NCBI GenBank assembly: GCA_012519885.1
Contig: JAAYPI010000113.1
Span: 1-40,857 of the forward strand
DNA from: Bacteroidales bacterium
GTDB lineage: Bacteria > Bacteroidota > Bacteroidia > Bacteroidales > Paludibacteraceae
Direction of reading: 5' to 3'
DNA length: 40,857 nt
Shown here: positions 16,632 to 26,796 of the stretch, piece after piece
Layout: each line of letters opens with the position of its first letter
Numbering within the stretch: position 1 is the first letter of the stretch
Notes under the pieces: model-generated
Told to the model about the DNA's origin: nothing
Seen by the model: only the letters and a program-made list of their open reading frames with translations
Database searches by the model: none
Translations under genes and position numbers: made by a program

Positions 16632-16967
16632 TTATAAAAAAAGAGGAGGAGGTCTTCGGTGCCTATGTTCTAACTTATGAGAATGTATGTGTATTGAGTA
16701 ATTCCTGTAAAGTAGTAGAAACGTAAGTATACTAAAACATACGAGAGAACTAATGGAGAGTACAATTATTTGCCCTATTTGATGGTGAATATTCCATATC
16801 CAATCTGCCTGGGTATGTGAGTGGGACTTGGAAGAGAATGGATGTGAATGTGTAATAATGGTATTATTAACAATATGCGTATGCGAAAGCAAGGTAGAAC
16901 TTACCCAGTAAGCAATAAATAGGAATGCTAGGAATCCGTGTATAGAGGTTGAGTGCTTGTGTTTCAT
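16632..16967 (-). CDS. Histidine-rich two-TM membrane protein
   Basis: A 111-aa protein with 16 histidines. Predicted membrane segments are ~11-28 and ~64-87; the loop between them carries SHTH, ITHSHPF and KSHSHT, ending in IHH, and the C-terminal tail has IHIHSHKLEHRH. Clustered His of this kind typically binds Zn, Cu or Ni. I recognise the HSHPF loop pattern from short Bacteroidales proteins found near metal-related TonB receptors, but know no defined function. The start at 16967 is chosen because the promoter -7 element at 16980-16987 lies inside the longer upstream version. It precedes the TonB receptor on the same strand by 180 bp. Confidence 0.7.
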   Translation of the reverse strand: MKHKHSTSIHGFLAFLFIAYWVSSTLLSHTHIVNNTIITHSHPFSSKSHSHTQADWIWNIHHQIGQIIVLSISSLVCFSILTFLLLYRNYSIHIHSHKLEHRHRRPPPLFL

Positions 16968-16979
16968 ATTTTTATGGTG

Positions 16980-16987
16980 CAAAAATA
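16980..16987 (-). promoter_or_regulatory. -7 element of the His-rich gene
   Basis: The minus strand reads TATTTTTG; the start codon follows only 12 nt later, so the leader is very short. No clear -33 is seen. Confidence 0.5.
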
Positions 16988-17038
16988 CAACGGAAGAATG
17001 GGAGTATTGTACCATAAAAAAACTATATGTAGTGATAT

Positions 17039-17683
17039 TTATCTGTTTTTATCACTACTTGTAGTGATTGTAGGATGAATGAGAGAGCATTCATACCCTT
17101 TTTCTTTCCAAAATGCTAATGATTTTGGTAGTGCATAGCGTAAGTTTTTTTCAGCCTTCAATGAGTCGTGAAATACAATTATAGAACCGTTTCTAGAATA
17201 TTTTTTTACATTTTGCAATATTATTTCTGGAGGCAACGTAGCATCGTAATCGCGTGTAATAACATCCCAAAGAACAATTTTAAATGTGTGCTTGAGTTTT
17301 TTTATCTGTCGAGGGGTTATATGTCCATGTGGTGGTCTAAATAAATCACTATTGATAAGTTTTTGAGCACGTGCAATATCTTCAAAGAATATTTTTGTGT
17401 CGGTAAACATCCCTCGTTTGTGGGTGTATGCATGATTGCCTACTTGATGCCCTCGTTGTTGAATTTCTAGAAACAAGTCGGGATATTTTTCAACATTATT
17501 GCCAATACAAAAAAATGTAGCTTTTACATTATACATATCAAGCAAATCTAAAATCCAAGGTGTTATTTCCGGAGTAGGTCCATCATCAAATGTAAGAAAA
17601 ATCTTTTTTTCTTTGGCGTTTCCTCTCCATATTACTGGTTGGAAGAAACGCCTTATACATTGAGGAACTTGTTCTATTAGCAT
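17039..17683 (-). CDS. Polysaccharide deacetylase (NodB-type)
   Basis: A 214-aa carbohydrate esterase family 4 protein. Motif 1 is TFDDGP (~30-35), motif 2 is GNHAYTHK with the HxxxH metal ligands, motif 3 is RPPHG, and VFHDS near the end is motif 5. Such enzymes remove N-acetyl (or similar) groups from peptidoglycan, chitin-like or surface glycans using a divalent metal. There is no signal peptide or clear membrane anchor, so it may act inside the cell or be poorly anchored. It starts 8 bp after the DUF2723 gene and is surely co-transcribed with it, suggesting a common envelope-glycan job. Confidence 0.88.
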   Translation of the reverse strand: MLIEQVPQCIRRFFQPVIWRGNAKEKKIFLTFDDGPTPEITPWILDLLDMYNVKATFFCIGNNVEKYPDLFLEIQQRGHQVGNHAYTHKRGMFTDTKIFFEDIARAQKLINSDLFRPPHGHITPRQIKKLKHTFKIVLWDVITRDYDATLPPEIILQNVKKYSRNGSIIVFHDSLKAEKNLRYALPKSLAFWKEKGYECSLIHPTITTSSDKNR

Positions 17684-17691
17684 AATGACTA

Positions 17692-20600
17692 TTACCTCAA
17701 TAAATGATCAAATATACTTGCATATTGCATTAAGCTTGCATAGTATTTTTCAAACGTTTTTTCGTCGTAATTTTGTGTGATATAAGCAATATTTCTGAGC
17801 GAAGATAGTTGAATATGAGCATCATATGCTGCAGAAGCTTTTTTCTGTGGACTCAATTTACTTATCCACTCTAAATAGGCAATGGATCGATTACCAATAG
17901 TATTAATTAAATCAGTTGCTTTCTCTTTTTCTCCAAGCATATAATAATATTCAGCTAATGAGGTAGAAGAAAAGTCGTGAGGCACTGTAGTACCTGGAAT
18001 TACTTTCATACAATAGTCCAATGCTTTTAAAGCCCTAATAGAATCTCCTTCTTCTAGTAAAGCTCCTACTAATGAAGAAAACATTTGACGTTGTACTCTT
18101 GACATACGCAGAATATTTTCGTCTAAATATACAGAAGGGTCGGCAATATTGCCAAATTTAAACTTATTCATCATATTATCATACATCATGTCTGTATGAA
18201 CTGTACCCGTTGGTATAGAGTCGGTACGAGGTACTATACGATAAGCCAAACCTTCTAACTGGAAATATTTACGCAGACCAAGATGCATTTCTGACCCAAC
18301 TGTTACAGCATAATAAATTGGTCGTTCCCAATTGTTTTGTGCTAGCATTTCTAGAATCATTAATTCACTTTTTGTTAGTAATTGTCTATCTTGCAATTTA
18401 AATTCAATAGCAGGCAATACGCTCCCTTTCTCGTCTGCACTAATGGCTCCTTGTTTCACTAAATTATCTGCATTTACAGCTAATGATAGAGTTGTAGCAG
18501 GGATAAAGTCGCGTGTGTCCCCTGTTCTTGGGTCTTGCTTGGTGCGAGGGTCGTCGCTAGCTAAGAAATGTAGAGCGTCTTTTAAGTCGACAGTTCCAGT
18601 CATCAGATTATACGCATATGCATAGTTGCGTTTTCCTTCTCCATATGTTTCTCTTCCCCAAGAAATAGGTAATGGAGCTGATGCATACGCAGGACGTTTC
18701 ATTTGGTCAATATACCAATCTGTGTTTAAATAGCTTAAATTACATACCCGTTTATCAAGAGAAACGGCTGTTCCTTCTACTTCTTGAGTGTACCATAAAG
18801 GGAATGTGTCGTTATCTCCATTCGTAAAAATGATAGCATTGGGAGCTAGCGAATTAAAATAGTTTTGAGCAAAATCGCGTACTACATATCTATTTGAACG
18901 GTCATGGTCATCCCAATTTTGTTGAGCCATAATAATAGGAGCAGGAGCAGCTAATAAAAGGGCTATAATGGCTGCTAATGTAGGGTTTATCTTTTTTGAT
19001 TCAAGCCATTTGGCTATACCAGCAACGCCAAAACCTATCCAAATTGAGAATGCATAAAACGATCCAGCATAGGCATAGTCGCGTTCTCTTGGTTCTGATG
19101 GACCTTGGTTCAGGTACATGACAATAGCGATACCTGTCATAAAGAAAAGCCAACCAATAACCCAAAAGGCTTGATTCCCTTTTTTGTTTGACCACATTAG
19201 TTGATATATTATCCCAATTATTCCTAGTAGTAAAGGAAGCATGAAATAGGCGTTATGAGCTTTATTTTCTGCCAAATCTGGTGGTAGATTTGTTTGGTCT
19301 CCCACCAGATAGTTATCAATAAAATTAAATCCAGTTATCCAATTGCCTCGAGTAACCTCTCCACTGCCTTGTAAATCGTTTTGACGTCCAGAAAAATTCC
19401 ATAAGAAATAACGCCAATACATATAATTGAGCTGGTAAGAGAAAAAGAAACGAAGGTTTTCACCAAATGTAGGCACTACTACATCAATGATTCTGCCACA
19501 TTTATCATATTTTACGGTTTTCCCCTGTATAGTAATCCAACTATTATATGCTTTTATATGACTTTCATTAGAGCTGTGTAGACGAGGAAAAATTGTTTTA
19601 AATTGACTATCGTATTCCAATTCAAATTTGGTTCCTGTAACGATATACCTGTCCTTTTCATTAGGGGATGTTTTTTCTGCTTGACCCCATGTTTTTGCAC
19701 CTTCTTTTACAGATGGTTTACAGTAGCCATCTTCTTCGATTAACTTAGGTTCGGCAGAGTAATATGCTCCGTAAAATAATGGTCGATCACCATATTGTTC
19801 GCGATTTAGATAGCTTTGTAACGCAAAAATATTGTCGGGTGAGTTTTGGTCCATGGGAGGATTGGCGGCTGAACGAATAACAATCAGTGCATAACTTGAA
19901 TAGCCAATTAGCATCATTGTTAACGAAATAATGATGGTGCTCAATAGGCGAATACTAATTTTTTCTTTCAATTTTATAAAATAAAAAATGAGTATACTGA
20001 GTAATACAAGCCCTAGTAACAAACTGCCTAATAGAAAAGGGATACCTAATAAAATGAGAGATCCGATGAATGAAACTTTAATGCGAGTGGCAGATGGTTT
20101 TTTGCTATATAATTCAATGATAGCCCACACTAAAACGGCAATTGTAGTAAAATAATAGAAAAAAGCTCCTGTATTAAAGCTAAAACCTAAGGTATTGACA
20201 AAGAATAATTCGGCAATGCCTGCGTTTGCTATAAATTGAGGGATAAAACCATACATGATGAACCCAAGTATAGCAAATGAAATAAGTAGTGCCCATGTTC
20301 CACCTTTCAACGATACTTTTTCTGTTTTTCTGAAATAATATACCAAAACTAAAGCTGGTATAGTTAATAAGTTAAGTAAGTGAACACCAATAGATAAGCC
20401 CATTAAGTAAGCAATAAGAATTAGGTATTTATCTGAACCTGCTTTATCGTGTTGGTCTTCCCATTTTAATATAAGCCAAAAAACAATAGCTGTAAAAAAG
20501 GAAGAATAAGCATATACTTCGGCTTCAGTGGCTGAGAACCAAAATGTGTCCGAGAAAGCATAGACTAGAGATCCGATTAATCCGCTTCCGATTATTGTAA

Positions 20601-20952
20601 TAGATTGACTTAGTGTTATTTCTGACCCATTTTGAACAATGATTTTTTTTGCAATATGCGTAATTGTCCAAAACAAAAATAAAATAGTAAACGCACTTAA
20701 TGTTGCTGACATTAGGTTTACCATGATGGCTACTTGAGAAGGATCTTTTGCAAATAGCGTGAAAAAATTACCTGTTAAATTAAAGAAAGGAGCCCCAGGT
20801 GGGTGTCCCACTTGCAGTTTAAAGGCGGAGGTTATAAATTCACCACAGTCCCAAAAGCTAGCTGTAGGTTCAATAGTAAGGGCATACACCACCCATGCAA
20901 TTAAGAAACTTATCCACCCAAATAGGGTGTTCATGGTTTTAAATGATTTCAT
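17692..20952 (-). CDS. DUF2723 multi-spanning membrane protein (GT-C-like)
   Basis: A 1086-aa protein. The N-terminus contains the DUF2723 signature TASFWDCGEFITSAFKLQVG and then GHPPGAP (~31-55). About ten hydrophobic segments lie before ~360 and more at ~570-680. The remaining ~400 residues are soluble, with a TPR-like helical stretch (ALKALDYCMKV, YYMLGEKEKATDLI) near the end. The family belongs to GT-C-type polyprenyl-linked glycosyltransferases; its animal relative TMEM260 is a protein O-mannosyltransferase. A role in protein or envelope glycosylation is therefore plausible, with substrate unknown. Length is normal for Bacteroidetes members. It heads an operon with a deacetylase. Confidence 0.88.
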   Translation of the reverse strand: MKSFKTMNTLFGWISFLIAWVVYALTIEPTASFWDCGEFITSAFKLQVGHPPGAPFFNLTGNFFTLFAKDPSQVAIMVNLMSATLSAFTILFLFWTITHIAKKIIVQNGSEITLSQSITIIGSGLIGSLVYAFSDTFWFSATEAEVYAYSSFFTAIVFWLILKWEDQHDKAGSDKYLILIAYLMGLSIGVHLLNLLTIPALVLVYYFRKTEKVSLKGGTWALLISFAILGFIMYGFIPQFIANAGIAELFFVNTLGFSFNTGAFFYYFTTIAVLVWAIIELYSKKPSATRIKVSFIGSLILLGIPFLLGSLLLGLVLLSILIFYFIKLKEKISIRLLSTIIISLTMMLIGYSSYALIVIRSAANPPMDQNSPDNIFALQSYLNREQYGDRPLFYGAYYSAEPKLIEEDGYCKPSVKEGAKTWGQAEKTSPNEKDRYIVTGTKFELEYDSQFKTIFPRLHSSNESHIKAYNSWITIQGKTVKYDKCGRIIDVVVPTFGENLRFFFSYQLNYMYWRYFLWNFSGRQNDLQGSGEVTRGNWITGFNFIDNYLVGDQTNLPPDLAENKAHNAYFMLPLLLGIIGIIYQLMWSNKKGNQAFWVIGWLFFMTGIAIVMYLNQGPSEPRERDYAYAGSFYAFSIWIGFGVAGIAKWLESKKINPTLAAIIALLLAAPAPIIMAQQNWDDHDRSNRYVVRDFAQNYFNSLAPNAIIFTNGDNDTFPLWYTQEVEGTAVSLDKRVCNLSYLNTDWYIDQMKRPAYASAPLPISWGRETYGEGKRNYAYAYNLMTGTVDLKDALHFLASDDPRTKQDPRTGDTRDFIPATTLSLAVNADNLVKQGAISADEKGSVLPAIEFKLQDRQLLTKSELMILEMLAQNNWERPIYYAVTVGSEMHLGLRKYFQLEGLAYRIVPRTDSIPTGTVHTDMMYDNMMNKFKFGNIADPSVYLDENILRMSRVQRQMFSSLVGALLEEGDSIRALKALDYCMKVIPGTTVPHDFSSTSLAEYYYMLGEKEKATDLINTIGNRSIAYLEWISKLSPQKKASAAYDAHIQLSSLRNIAYITQNYDEKTFEKYYASLMQYASIFDHLLR

Positions 20953-20994
20953 TTTTTTCCTGATTAGTTCTGATTTCCCTTAAAAAAAGCCTCA

Positions 20995-21023
20995 CAAAAG
21001 TACTAAATTTTACCCAAATACAA
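20995..21023 (-). promoter_or_regulatory. Promoter of the DUF2723-deacetylase operon
   Basis: The minus strand has TACTTTTG at 20995-21002 and TTG at 21021-21023, 18 bp apart; it is divergent from the rpsO promoter. Confidence 0.55.
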
Positions 21024-21063
21024 GTAGGAAATGAATGATTCTGAAAGTTTTTAAGAAATATTG

Positions 21064-21094
21064 TTGAAAACTAAAAAACTATTATGTATCTTTG
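21064..21094 (+). promoter_or_regulatory. rpsO promoter
   Basis: TTG at 21064-21066 and TATCTTTG at 21087-21094 with a 20-bp spacer. Confidence 0.6.
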
Positions 21095-21129
21095 CGGACA
21101 TTTTTTAATAATCTCTTAGAATAAATTGT

Positions 21130-21399
21130 ATGCAATTAACAAAAGAACAAAAACAAGAAATCTTTGAGAAATACGGAAAGTCGAATACTGATACTGGTTC
21201 ATCAGAAGGCCAGATAGCATTATTTTCAGCCCGTATAGCTCATTTGACTGAACACATGAAGTCAAATCACAAAGATCATAGCACAGAACGTGCTTTAGTA
21301 ATGTTGGTAGGAAAACGTCGTCGTTTGCTTGACTATCTAAAAGCAAAAGATATTGAACGTTATCGTGCCATTATCAAAGAATTAGGTATCAGAAAGTAA
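21130..21399 (+). CDS. rpsO: 30S ribosomal protein S15
   Basis: An 89-aa protein of standard S15 length with the family blocks TGSSEGQIALFSARIAHLTEH, HKDHSTERAL and GKRRRLLDYL. S15 binds the central domain of 16S rRNA early in small-subunit assembly. It is transcribed alone between its own promoter and a strong terminator. No S15 autoregulatory structure could be identified in its short leader. Confidence 0.97.
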   Translation: MQLTKEQKQEIFEKYGKSNTDTGSSEGQIALFSARIAHLTEHMKSNHKDHSTERALVMLVGKRRRLLDYLKAKDIERYRAIIKELGIRK

Positions 21400-21415
21400 A
21401 TGATGTCCTTTTAAC

Positions 21416-21449
21416 AAAAAAAGTCCGAATGAAGATTCGGACTTTTTTT
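21416..21449 (+). terminator. rpsO terminator
   Basis: A 15-bp perfect stem (21416-21430 with 21435-21449), GC-rich core GTCCGAAT/ATTCGGAC, loop GAAG and a T7 tail: a textbook Rho-independent terminator. Confidence 0.93.
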
Positions 21450-21611
21450 ATGCGTTGTTCTCTGTTTTTTGAGGTATTCAACTTGACTGAAAATGATAAT
21501 AAGACCGTTAATATTTGGTGATTGGACTAAGTGTAATGGATTTATCAGTATGATTATACGTTCTTAATTAAATTTGTTTTACTAAAATAACATTTCTTCC
21601 TTGATATTTTT

Positions 21612-21619
21612 TATCTTTG
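21612..21619 (+). promoter_or_regulatory. -7 element of mutS
   Basis: TATCTTTG, a perfect TAnnTTTG, lies 27 nt before the mutS start codon. The -33 is unclear. Confidence 0.5.
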
Positions 21620-21646
21620 TGTTTTGTATTTCAAATGTAAGATTTT

Positions 21647-24259
21647 GTGGCAAAAGTTGTAGAAACCCCTTTAATGAAACAATATAATCAGGTGAAAGCG
21701 AAACATCCTGATGCTGTGTTGTTGTTTCGTGTTGGCGATTTTTACGAAACATTTTCTGATGACGCTATACGTGCTTCTGAAATTTTAGGTATTACGCTTA
21801 CACGTCGTGCTAACGGAGCTGCTAGTTATGTAGAATTAGCAGGGTTTCCGCACCATGCCTTAGATACGTATTTACCAAAATTAGTACGAGCTGGTTTGCG
21901 CGTTGCTATTTGTGAGCAGTTAGAAGATCCAAAAACTGCCAAAGGGATTGTCAAAAGAGGCATTACTGAATTGGTAACGCCAGGAGTTTCGTATAACGAG
22001 ACGACGCTCAATTTTAAAGAAAATACATTTGTAGCTGCTGTTCATTTTGAGAAATCACGTGTTGGCGTTGCCTTTTTAGATATCTCTACGGGAGAGTTTT
22101 TAACGGCAGAAGGATCCTCGGAATATGTAGATAAGCTTCTAACGAGTTTTTCTCCAAAAGAAGTTTTGTACGAACGCGGAAAAACAAGTCTTTTTGAACA
22201 ATCTTTTGGTACCCATTTTCTTTCATTTACATTAGAAGACTGGGTATTTGTATCAGACACAGCAAACGAACGATTACAAAAACAATTTCAAACGAAAAAT
22301 CTAAAAGGTTTTGGAGTCGTTGATTTACCTTTAGGGATTATTGCTTCGGGAGCTATTTTACACTATTTGGAGTTTACCAATCATTTACAAACGGCTCACA
22401 TTACTCATTTGCGTAGAATAGAGGAAGAACGTTTTGTTTGGTTAGATAGATTTACAATTCGTAACCTCGAATTGTATCAAGCCATGCACTATGGTGGAAA
22501 ATCATTATTGGATGTGCTAGATAAAACCTTAACTCCTATGGGTGCTCGTATGTTGAAAAGATGGTTAGCTTTTCCGCTAAAAAATAAAGCAGCCATAGAG
22601 CATCGATTGAGTATTGTCAGTTATTTTTTTAAAGACAAAGATATTCAACAGGTATTGTATCAACAACTTTCGTTAATTGGAGATTTAGAACGTTTGGTGT
22701 CTAAAATAGCCGTTGGACGCATCAATCCTCGTGAATTGGTGCAGCTTAAAATTGCGTTAACAGCTGTTGAAACAATTAAAAATTCAAGTACACTTGTTGA
22801 TAATGAGGCATTAGTATCTATAGCCGAACGTTTGCAGTCGTGTACACGAATGCGCGATAAAATTGAACAAACAATTGCTTCGGATGCTCCTATGTTACTA
22901 CATAAAGGGGGTGTAATTAAACAAGGAATTCACCCTGAATTGGATGAATATAGACGTTTAGCTTATTCGGGTAAAGATTATTTATTACAAATTCAACAGA
23001 GAGAAAGTGAAGCAACCAATATACCTAGCCTAAAAATAAGTTATAACAATGTATTTGGCTACTATATTGAAGTACGTAATACGCATAAAGATAAAGTTCC
23101 CTCAAACTGGATTCGTAAGCAAACCTTAGTCAGTGCAGAACGCTATATAACTGAAGAGTTGAAAGAATACGAAGAAAAGATTGTGGGGGCAGAAGAAAAA
23201 ATTGCCCAGATAGAAGGACAACTTTTCAATGAGTTAGTTGTATCGTTGTGCGATTATATTAGTGCCTTGCAACTGAATGCTTCCTTAATTGCAGAATTAG
23301 ATTGCTTGTTGTCTTTTGCGAATGTGGCAGCTAATAACTCCTATATTCCTCCAGTTATTACTGAAACGGACGTGTTGTCAATCAAACAGGGGCGTCATCC
23401 CGTTATCGAAAAACAACTTCCTATTGGGGAGTCCTATATTGCCAATGATGTGTATTTAGATACCAATACCCAACAGATAATGATGATTACTGGACCCAAT
23501 ATGGCTGGTAAATCAGCTTTATTAAGACAAACAGCTCTTATTGTATTAATGGCACAAATAGGTTGTTTTATCCCTGCCGAGAGTGCCGAAATTGGTATTG
23601 TAGATAAAATTTTTACTAGAGTTGGTGCTAGCGATAATATCTCAATGGGCGAATCTACGTTTATGGTCGAAATGAGCGAAGCATCCAGTATTCTAAATAA
23701 CGTATCGCCCAAAAGTTTAATTTTATTCGATGAGCTGGGAAGGGGAACCAGTACCTACGATGGTATTTCTATTGCTTGGGCTATAGTGGAATACTTGCAC
23801 GAGTATCCTCAAGCAAAAGCCAAAACATTATTTGCTACCCATTATCACGAATTAAATGAGATGGAAAAGACTTTTTCGCGAATAAAAAACTTCAACGTTT
23901 CTGTAAAAGAAATGGATAACAAGATTATTTTTATGCGTAAATTAGTGCCAGGAGGTACAGAACATAGTTTTGGTATTCATGTAGCAAAAATGGCTGGTAT
24001 GCCAAAGAGTGTGGTAAAACGCTCTAACGAAATTTTAGCTCAATTAGAAAAAGATAATCGCAAAACAGGACAACCACAAAAGCATATTGATACAGTGGCT
24101 CATCAACGTGAAGGCTTGCAGATGAGTTTTTTCCAGTTAGACGACCCCGTATTGATACAAATCAGGGATGAGATTAAAAACGTTGATGTAAATAATTTAA
24201 CGCCCTTGCAAGCATTGAATAAATTGAATGAGATAAAAAAAATAATAACGGGAAAATAA
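21647..24259 (+). CDS. mutS: DNA mismatch repair protein MutS
   Basis: An 870-aa MutS1. The start is a GTG codon, chosen because it gives the standard opening before [15 protein letters not shown]. The mismatch-sensing Phe-x-Glu is in VGDFYETF (~30-37). The Walker A is TGPNMAGKS, the Walker B is [13 protein letters not shown], and the ABC signature region is around [18 protein letters not shown]. MutS recognises mismatches and small loops and recruits MutL. The next gene starts 7 nt after the stop, so the two probably share a transcript. Confidence 0.97.
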   Translation: MAKVVETPLMKQYNQVKAKHPDAVLLFRVGDFYETFSDDAIRASEILGITLTRRANGAASYVELAGFPHHALDTYLPKLVRAGLRVAICEQLEDPKTAKGIVKRGITELVTPGVSYNETTLNFKENTFVAAVHFEKSRVGVAFLDISTGEFLTAEGSSEYVDKLLTSFSPKEVLYERGKTSLFEQSFGTHFLSFTLEDWVFVSDTANERLQKQFQTKNLKGFGVVDLPLGIIASGAILHYLEFTNHLQTAHITHLRRIEEERFVWLDRFTIRNLELYQAMHYGGKSLLDVLDKTLTPMGARMLKRWLAFPLKNKAAIEHRLSIVSYFFKDKDIQQVLYQQLSLIGDLERLVSKIAVGRINPRELVQLKIALTAVETIKNSSTLVDNEALVSIAERLQSCTRMRDKIEQTIASDAPMLLHKGGVIKQGIHPELDEYRRLAYSGKDYLLQIQQRESEATNIPSLKISYNNVFGYYIEVRNTHKDKVPSNWIRKQTLVSAERYITEELKEYEEKIVGAEEKIAQIEGQLFNELVVSLCDYISALQLNASLIAELDCLLSFANVAANNSYIPPVITETDVLSIKQGRHPVIEKQLPIGESYIANDVYLDTNTQQIMMITGPNMAGKSALLRQTALIVLMAQIGCFIPAESAEIGIVDKIFTRVGASDNISMGESTFMVEMSEASSILNNVSPKSLILFDELGRGTSTYDGISIAWAIVEYLHEYPQAKAKTLFATHYHELNEMEKTFSRIKNFNVSVKEMDNKIIFMRKLVPGGTEHSFGIHVAKMAGMPKSVVKRSNEILAQLEKDNRKTGQPQKHIDTVAHQREGLQMSFFQLDDPVLIQIRDEIKNVDVNNLTPLQALNKLNEIKKIITGK

Positions 24260-24266
24260 CACTATT

Positions 24267-25445
24267 ATGTTACTGTATACAGATTCGTTTAAAAAAGAAT
24301 TACTCCTACGCTGGTCAAAAATCCAACGTAAATTAAAAGAGCTTGATGTAGAAGCTTGTCTTATTTCTACCAATGTCAATAGTTGGTATGCAGTTGGACA
24401 AATCATTATTGGGTATGTGTATCTTCGTCAAGAAGGCGAACCTTTGGTTTTTGTAAGGCGACCTTCTGATATTACTGGCAACAATGTGTATCCAATACGA
24501 AAAATAGAGCAAATACCAGATATCTTTGCTGATTTACAAATGGAACTCCCTCAATCTATTTTGCTTGAAGGGGATGAAATTTCCTATGCTGAATGGATGC
24601 GGTATAAAGCCGTATTTAATACCGAAAGATGCATAAATGGAACACATGCTTTACGTCAAGTACGAAGCATAAAAACAGACTATGAGGTTGCAGAATTAAG
24701 AGAGTCTGCTCGTTTGCAATCCATAGCCTATAAAGATATTCCTTTGTTGTATCGCCCAGGCATGACAGACCATGAATTTACCGTTGAGGTAGAACGGTTG
24801 TTCCGTTTGAGAGGGAATTTAGGGTTGTTTCGTATTTTTGGTTCTTCCATGGAAGCCTTTATGGGAAGTGTGCTTGTAGGTGAAAATGCAGCAGCAACCT
24901 CACCATACGATTTTGCCCTTGGAGGTAAAGGTATGCACAGTTCATTGCCTTTTGGTCATAGTGGTGTATTGCTCGAAAAAGGGAAGAGTATAATGGTAGA
25001 TATCAATGGCAATTTTAATGGGTATATCGCTGACCAAACACGTACGTTTTCTATTGGAGAACTAAGCGAAGAAGCTTACTATGCTCACAAAGTGTCTCTT
25101 GAGATACAACAAGTGTTGGCAGAAGCAGGCAAACCAGGTGCTGTGTGCGAAGAGCTGTATCAAAAATCCTTACAAATTGTCAAAAAACACAATTTAGAAG
25201 ATTGTTATATGGGGATAGAACAACAAGCCAAATTTGTTGGGCATGGTGTAGGGTTGGTTATCAATGAGTTGCCTGTGTTATGTGATCGGAACAAAGAACT
25301 TTTAGAGACTAACATGACGATTGCTCTTGAACCTAAGTTTATTATCAAAGGAGTAGGAGCTGTAGGCACAGAAAATACCTATGTGGTAACTGATAAAGGG
25401 ATGGAAAAATTGACATTTGCTCCTGAAGACATTATTGAGTTATAG
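24267..25445 (+). CDS. M24 family metallopeptidase (Xaa-Pro aminopeptidase-like)
   Basis: A 392-aa protein with an N-terminal creatinase-like domain (~1-150) and a C-terminal pita-bread catalytic domain. All five metal-ligand motifs can be seen: the two aspartates in VDINGNFNGYIADQTRT, the histidine in VGHGVGL, and the glutamates in ALEPKF and GTENTYV. Family enzymes remove N-terminal residues preceding proline, usually in the cytoplasm. It lies 7 bp after mutS. Its last 14 bp overlap the end of the convergent U32 gene. Substrate specificity (Xaa-Pro or other) cannot be fixed from sequence. Confidence 0.88.
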   Translation: MLLYTDSFKKELLLRWSKIQRKLKELDVEACLISTNVNSWYAVGQIIIGYVYLRQEGEPLVFVRRPSDITGNNVYPIRKIEQIPDIFADLQMELPQSILLEGDEISYAEWMRYKAVFNTERCINGTHALRQVRSIKTDYEVAELRESARLQSIAYKDIPLLYRPGMTDHEFTVEVERLFRLRGNLGLFRIFGSSMEAFMGSVLVGENAAATSPYDFALGGKGMHSSLPFGHSGVLLEKGKSIMVDINGNFNGYIADQTRTFSIGELSEEAYYAHKVSLEIQQVLAEAGKPGAVCEELYQKSLQIVKKHNLEDCYMGIEQQAKFVGHGVGLVINELPVLCDRNKELLETNMTIALEPKFIIKGVGAVGTENTYVVTDKGMEKLTFAPEDIIEL

Positions 25446-26700
25446 AAACATTTTTTGCAGGAACGATTTTAAAAACTTTATCGTTTCTACGTACGATATC
25501 AGTTGTTTTGATAGAAAAGAGGTCTCCTTTTTTTGCTTGATTTACGGATATTAAATTGACACGGATATCATCAGCAATGCTTTCGTAGGCTCCTGTTGTT
25601 TCGCCTGTTATTAGAATTTCGTTCCCTGTTTCGATAGATTGTGTTTCTACTAAGATTTCGGCAACTCCAATATTTTTAAAATAATTGGTAACTTTGCCAA
25701 TATATACTTTTCGGTGTGTAGCTTGCGAACCATAGTTGGCACTCCATTCGCCTAGTCGTTGACCTAAGTAATATCCATCCCAAAATCCCCGATTAAATAC
25801 TTTGCTTAAACGTTTGTCCCAATCAGCAATTTTATCATCTGTAAACGTGTTGTCTATATACGCACGTATGGCTTCCTTGTAGCTACTTACGGTGGCTTTT
25901 ACATATTCTGCACTACGAGCTCTGCCCTCAATTTTGAATACACGCACACCAGCATCAATCATTTTATTTACAAAATGAATTGTTTTGAGGTCTTTGGGCG
26001 ACATTATATATTCGTTGTCAACTTCTAATTCAATGCCGAGCTCTTTATCTTTAACTTCGTAGCTCCTTCGGCATATTTGCATGCATGATCCACGATTTGC
26101 AGATTTGTTCATCTCGTGTAAACTCAAGTAACATTTGCCCGAAACAGCCATACACAAAGCTCCATGACAAAACATTTCGATACGTATTCGGTTCCCACTT
26201 GGTCCACATATATTTCTGTCGTTAATGGTTTTAAAAATATGTGCTACCTGATTCATCGTGAGCTCCCGTGCAAGTACGACTACATCTGCAAATTGAGCAT
26301 AAAATATCAATGCATCCACATTTGAGATGTTGAGTTGAGTCGAAAGATGTACTTCCACTCCTTTGCTACGTGCATACGTTAACACAGCTACATCAGCAGC
26401 TATGATAGCTGAAATACCTTCTTCTTGTGCAGTATCTACTATTTGGTGCATCAATTCGATATCTTCGTCGTAGAGTATTGTATTGATGGTAAGGTACGAT
26501 TTTACCTTGTGCTCGTGGCACAAGCGAACAATCTCTCGTAAATCGTTAATGGTAAAATTATTTGACGAATGGCTACGCATATTAAGGTTTTCTATACCAA
26601 AATATACAGAATCAGCTCCTGCATGTAGAGCTGCATACAAGCTTTCCCACGAACCTGCGGGAGCCATTATTTCAATATCATGTACAGACAAAGAAGCCAT
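25432..26700 (-). CDS. U32 family protein, TrhP-like tRNA hydroxylation factor
   Basis: A 422-aa protein with an N-terminal U32 barrel (IMAPAGSWESLYAAL, ADSVYFG) and the family signature FCHGALCMAVSGKCYLS followed by RGSCMQICRR; these cysteines likely hold a [4Fe-4S] cluster. A C-terminal ~80-residue domain is present (from YIGKVTNYFKNIGVAE), as in TrhP (YegQ), which works in 5-hydroxyuridine formation at tRNA position 34. Length fits TrhP (~450 aa) better than RlhA (~650) or UbiU/V (~300). Older names call the family a peptidase. The start at 26700 is used because a -7 element sits at 26721-26728, inside the longer TTG-initiated version. Confidence 0.83.
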   Translation of the reverse strand: MASLSVHDIEIMAPAGSWESLYAALHAGADSVYFGIENLNMRSHSSNNFTINDLREIVRLCHEHKVKSYLTINTILYDEDIELMHQIVDTAQEEGISAIIAADVAVLTYARSKGVEVHLSTQLNISNVDALIFYAQFADVVVLARELTMNQVAHIFKTINDRNICGPSGNRIRIEMFCHGALCMAVSGKCYLSLHEMNKSANRGSCMQICRRSYEVKDKELGIELEVDNEYIMSPKDLKTIHFVNKMIDAGVRVFKIEGRARSAEYVKATVSSYKEAIRAYIDNTFTDDKIADWDKRLSKVFNRGFWDGYYLGQRLGEWSANYGSQATHRKVYIGKVTNYFKNIGVAEILVETQSIETGNEILITGETTGAYESIADDIRVNLISVNQAKKGDLFSIKTTDIVRRNDKVFKIVPAKNVSITQ

Positions 26701-26720
26701 TGGTGTATTGTAAATGTCTG

Positions 26721-26728
26721 CAAAAATA
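26721..26728 (-). promoter_or_regulatory. -7 element of the U32 gene
   Basis: The minus strand reads TATTTTTG, 20 nt before the ATG at 26700; it decides the start codon. Confidence 0.5.
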
Positions 26729-26796
26729 CTCAAAATGTATTAATTAATGGTGGATGATAGGTTAAAAAGATACAATACAAGAATATGAAAATACTA

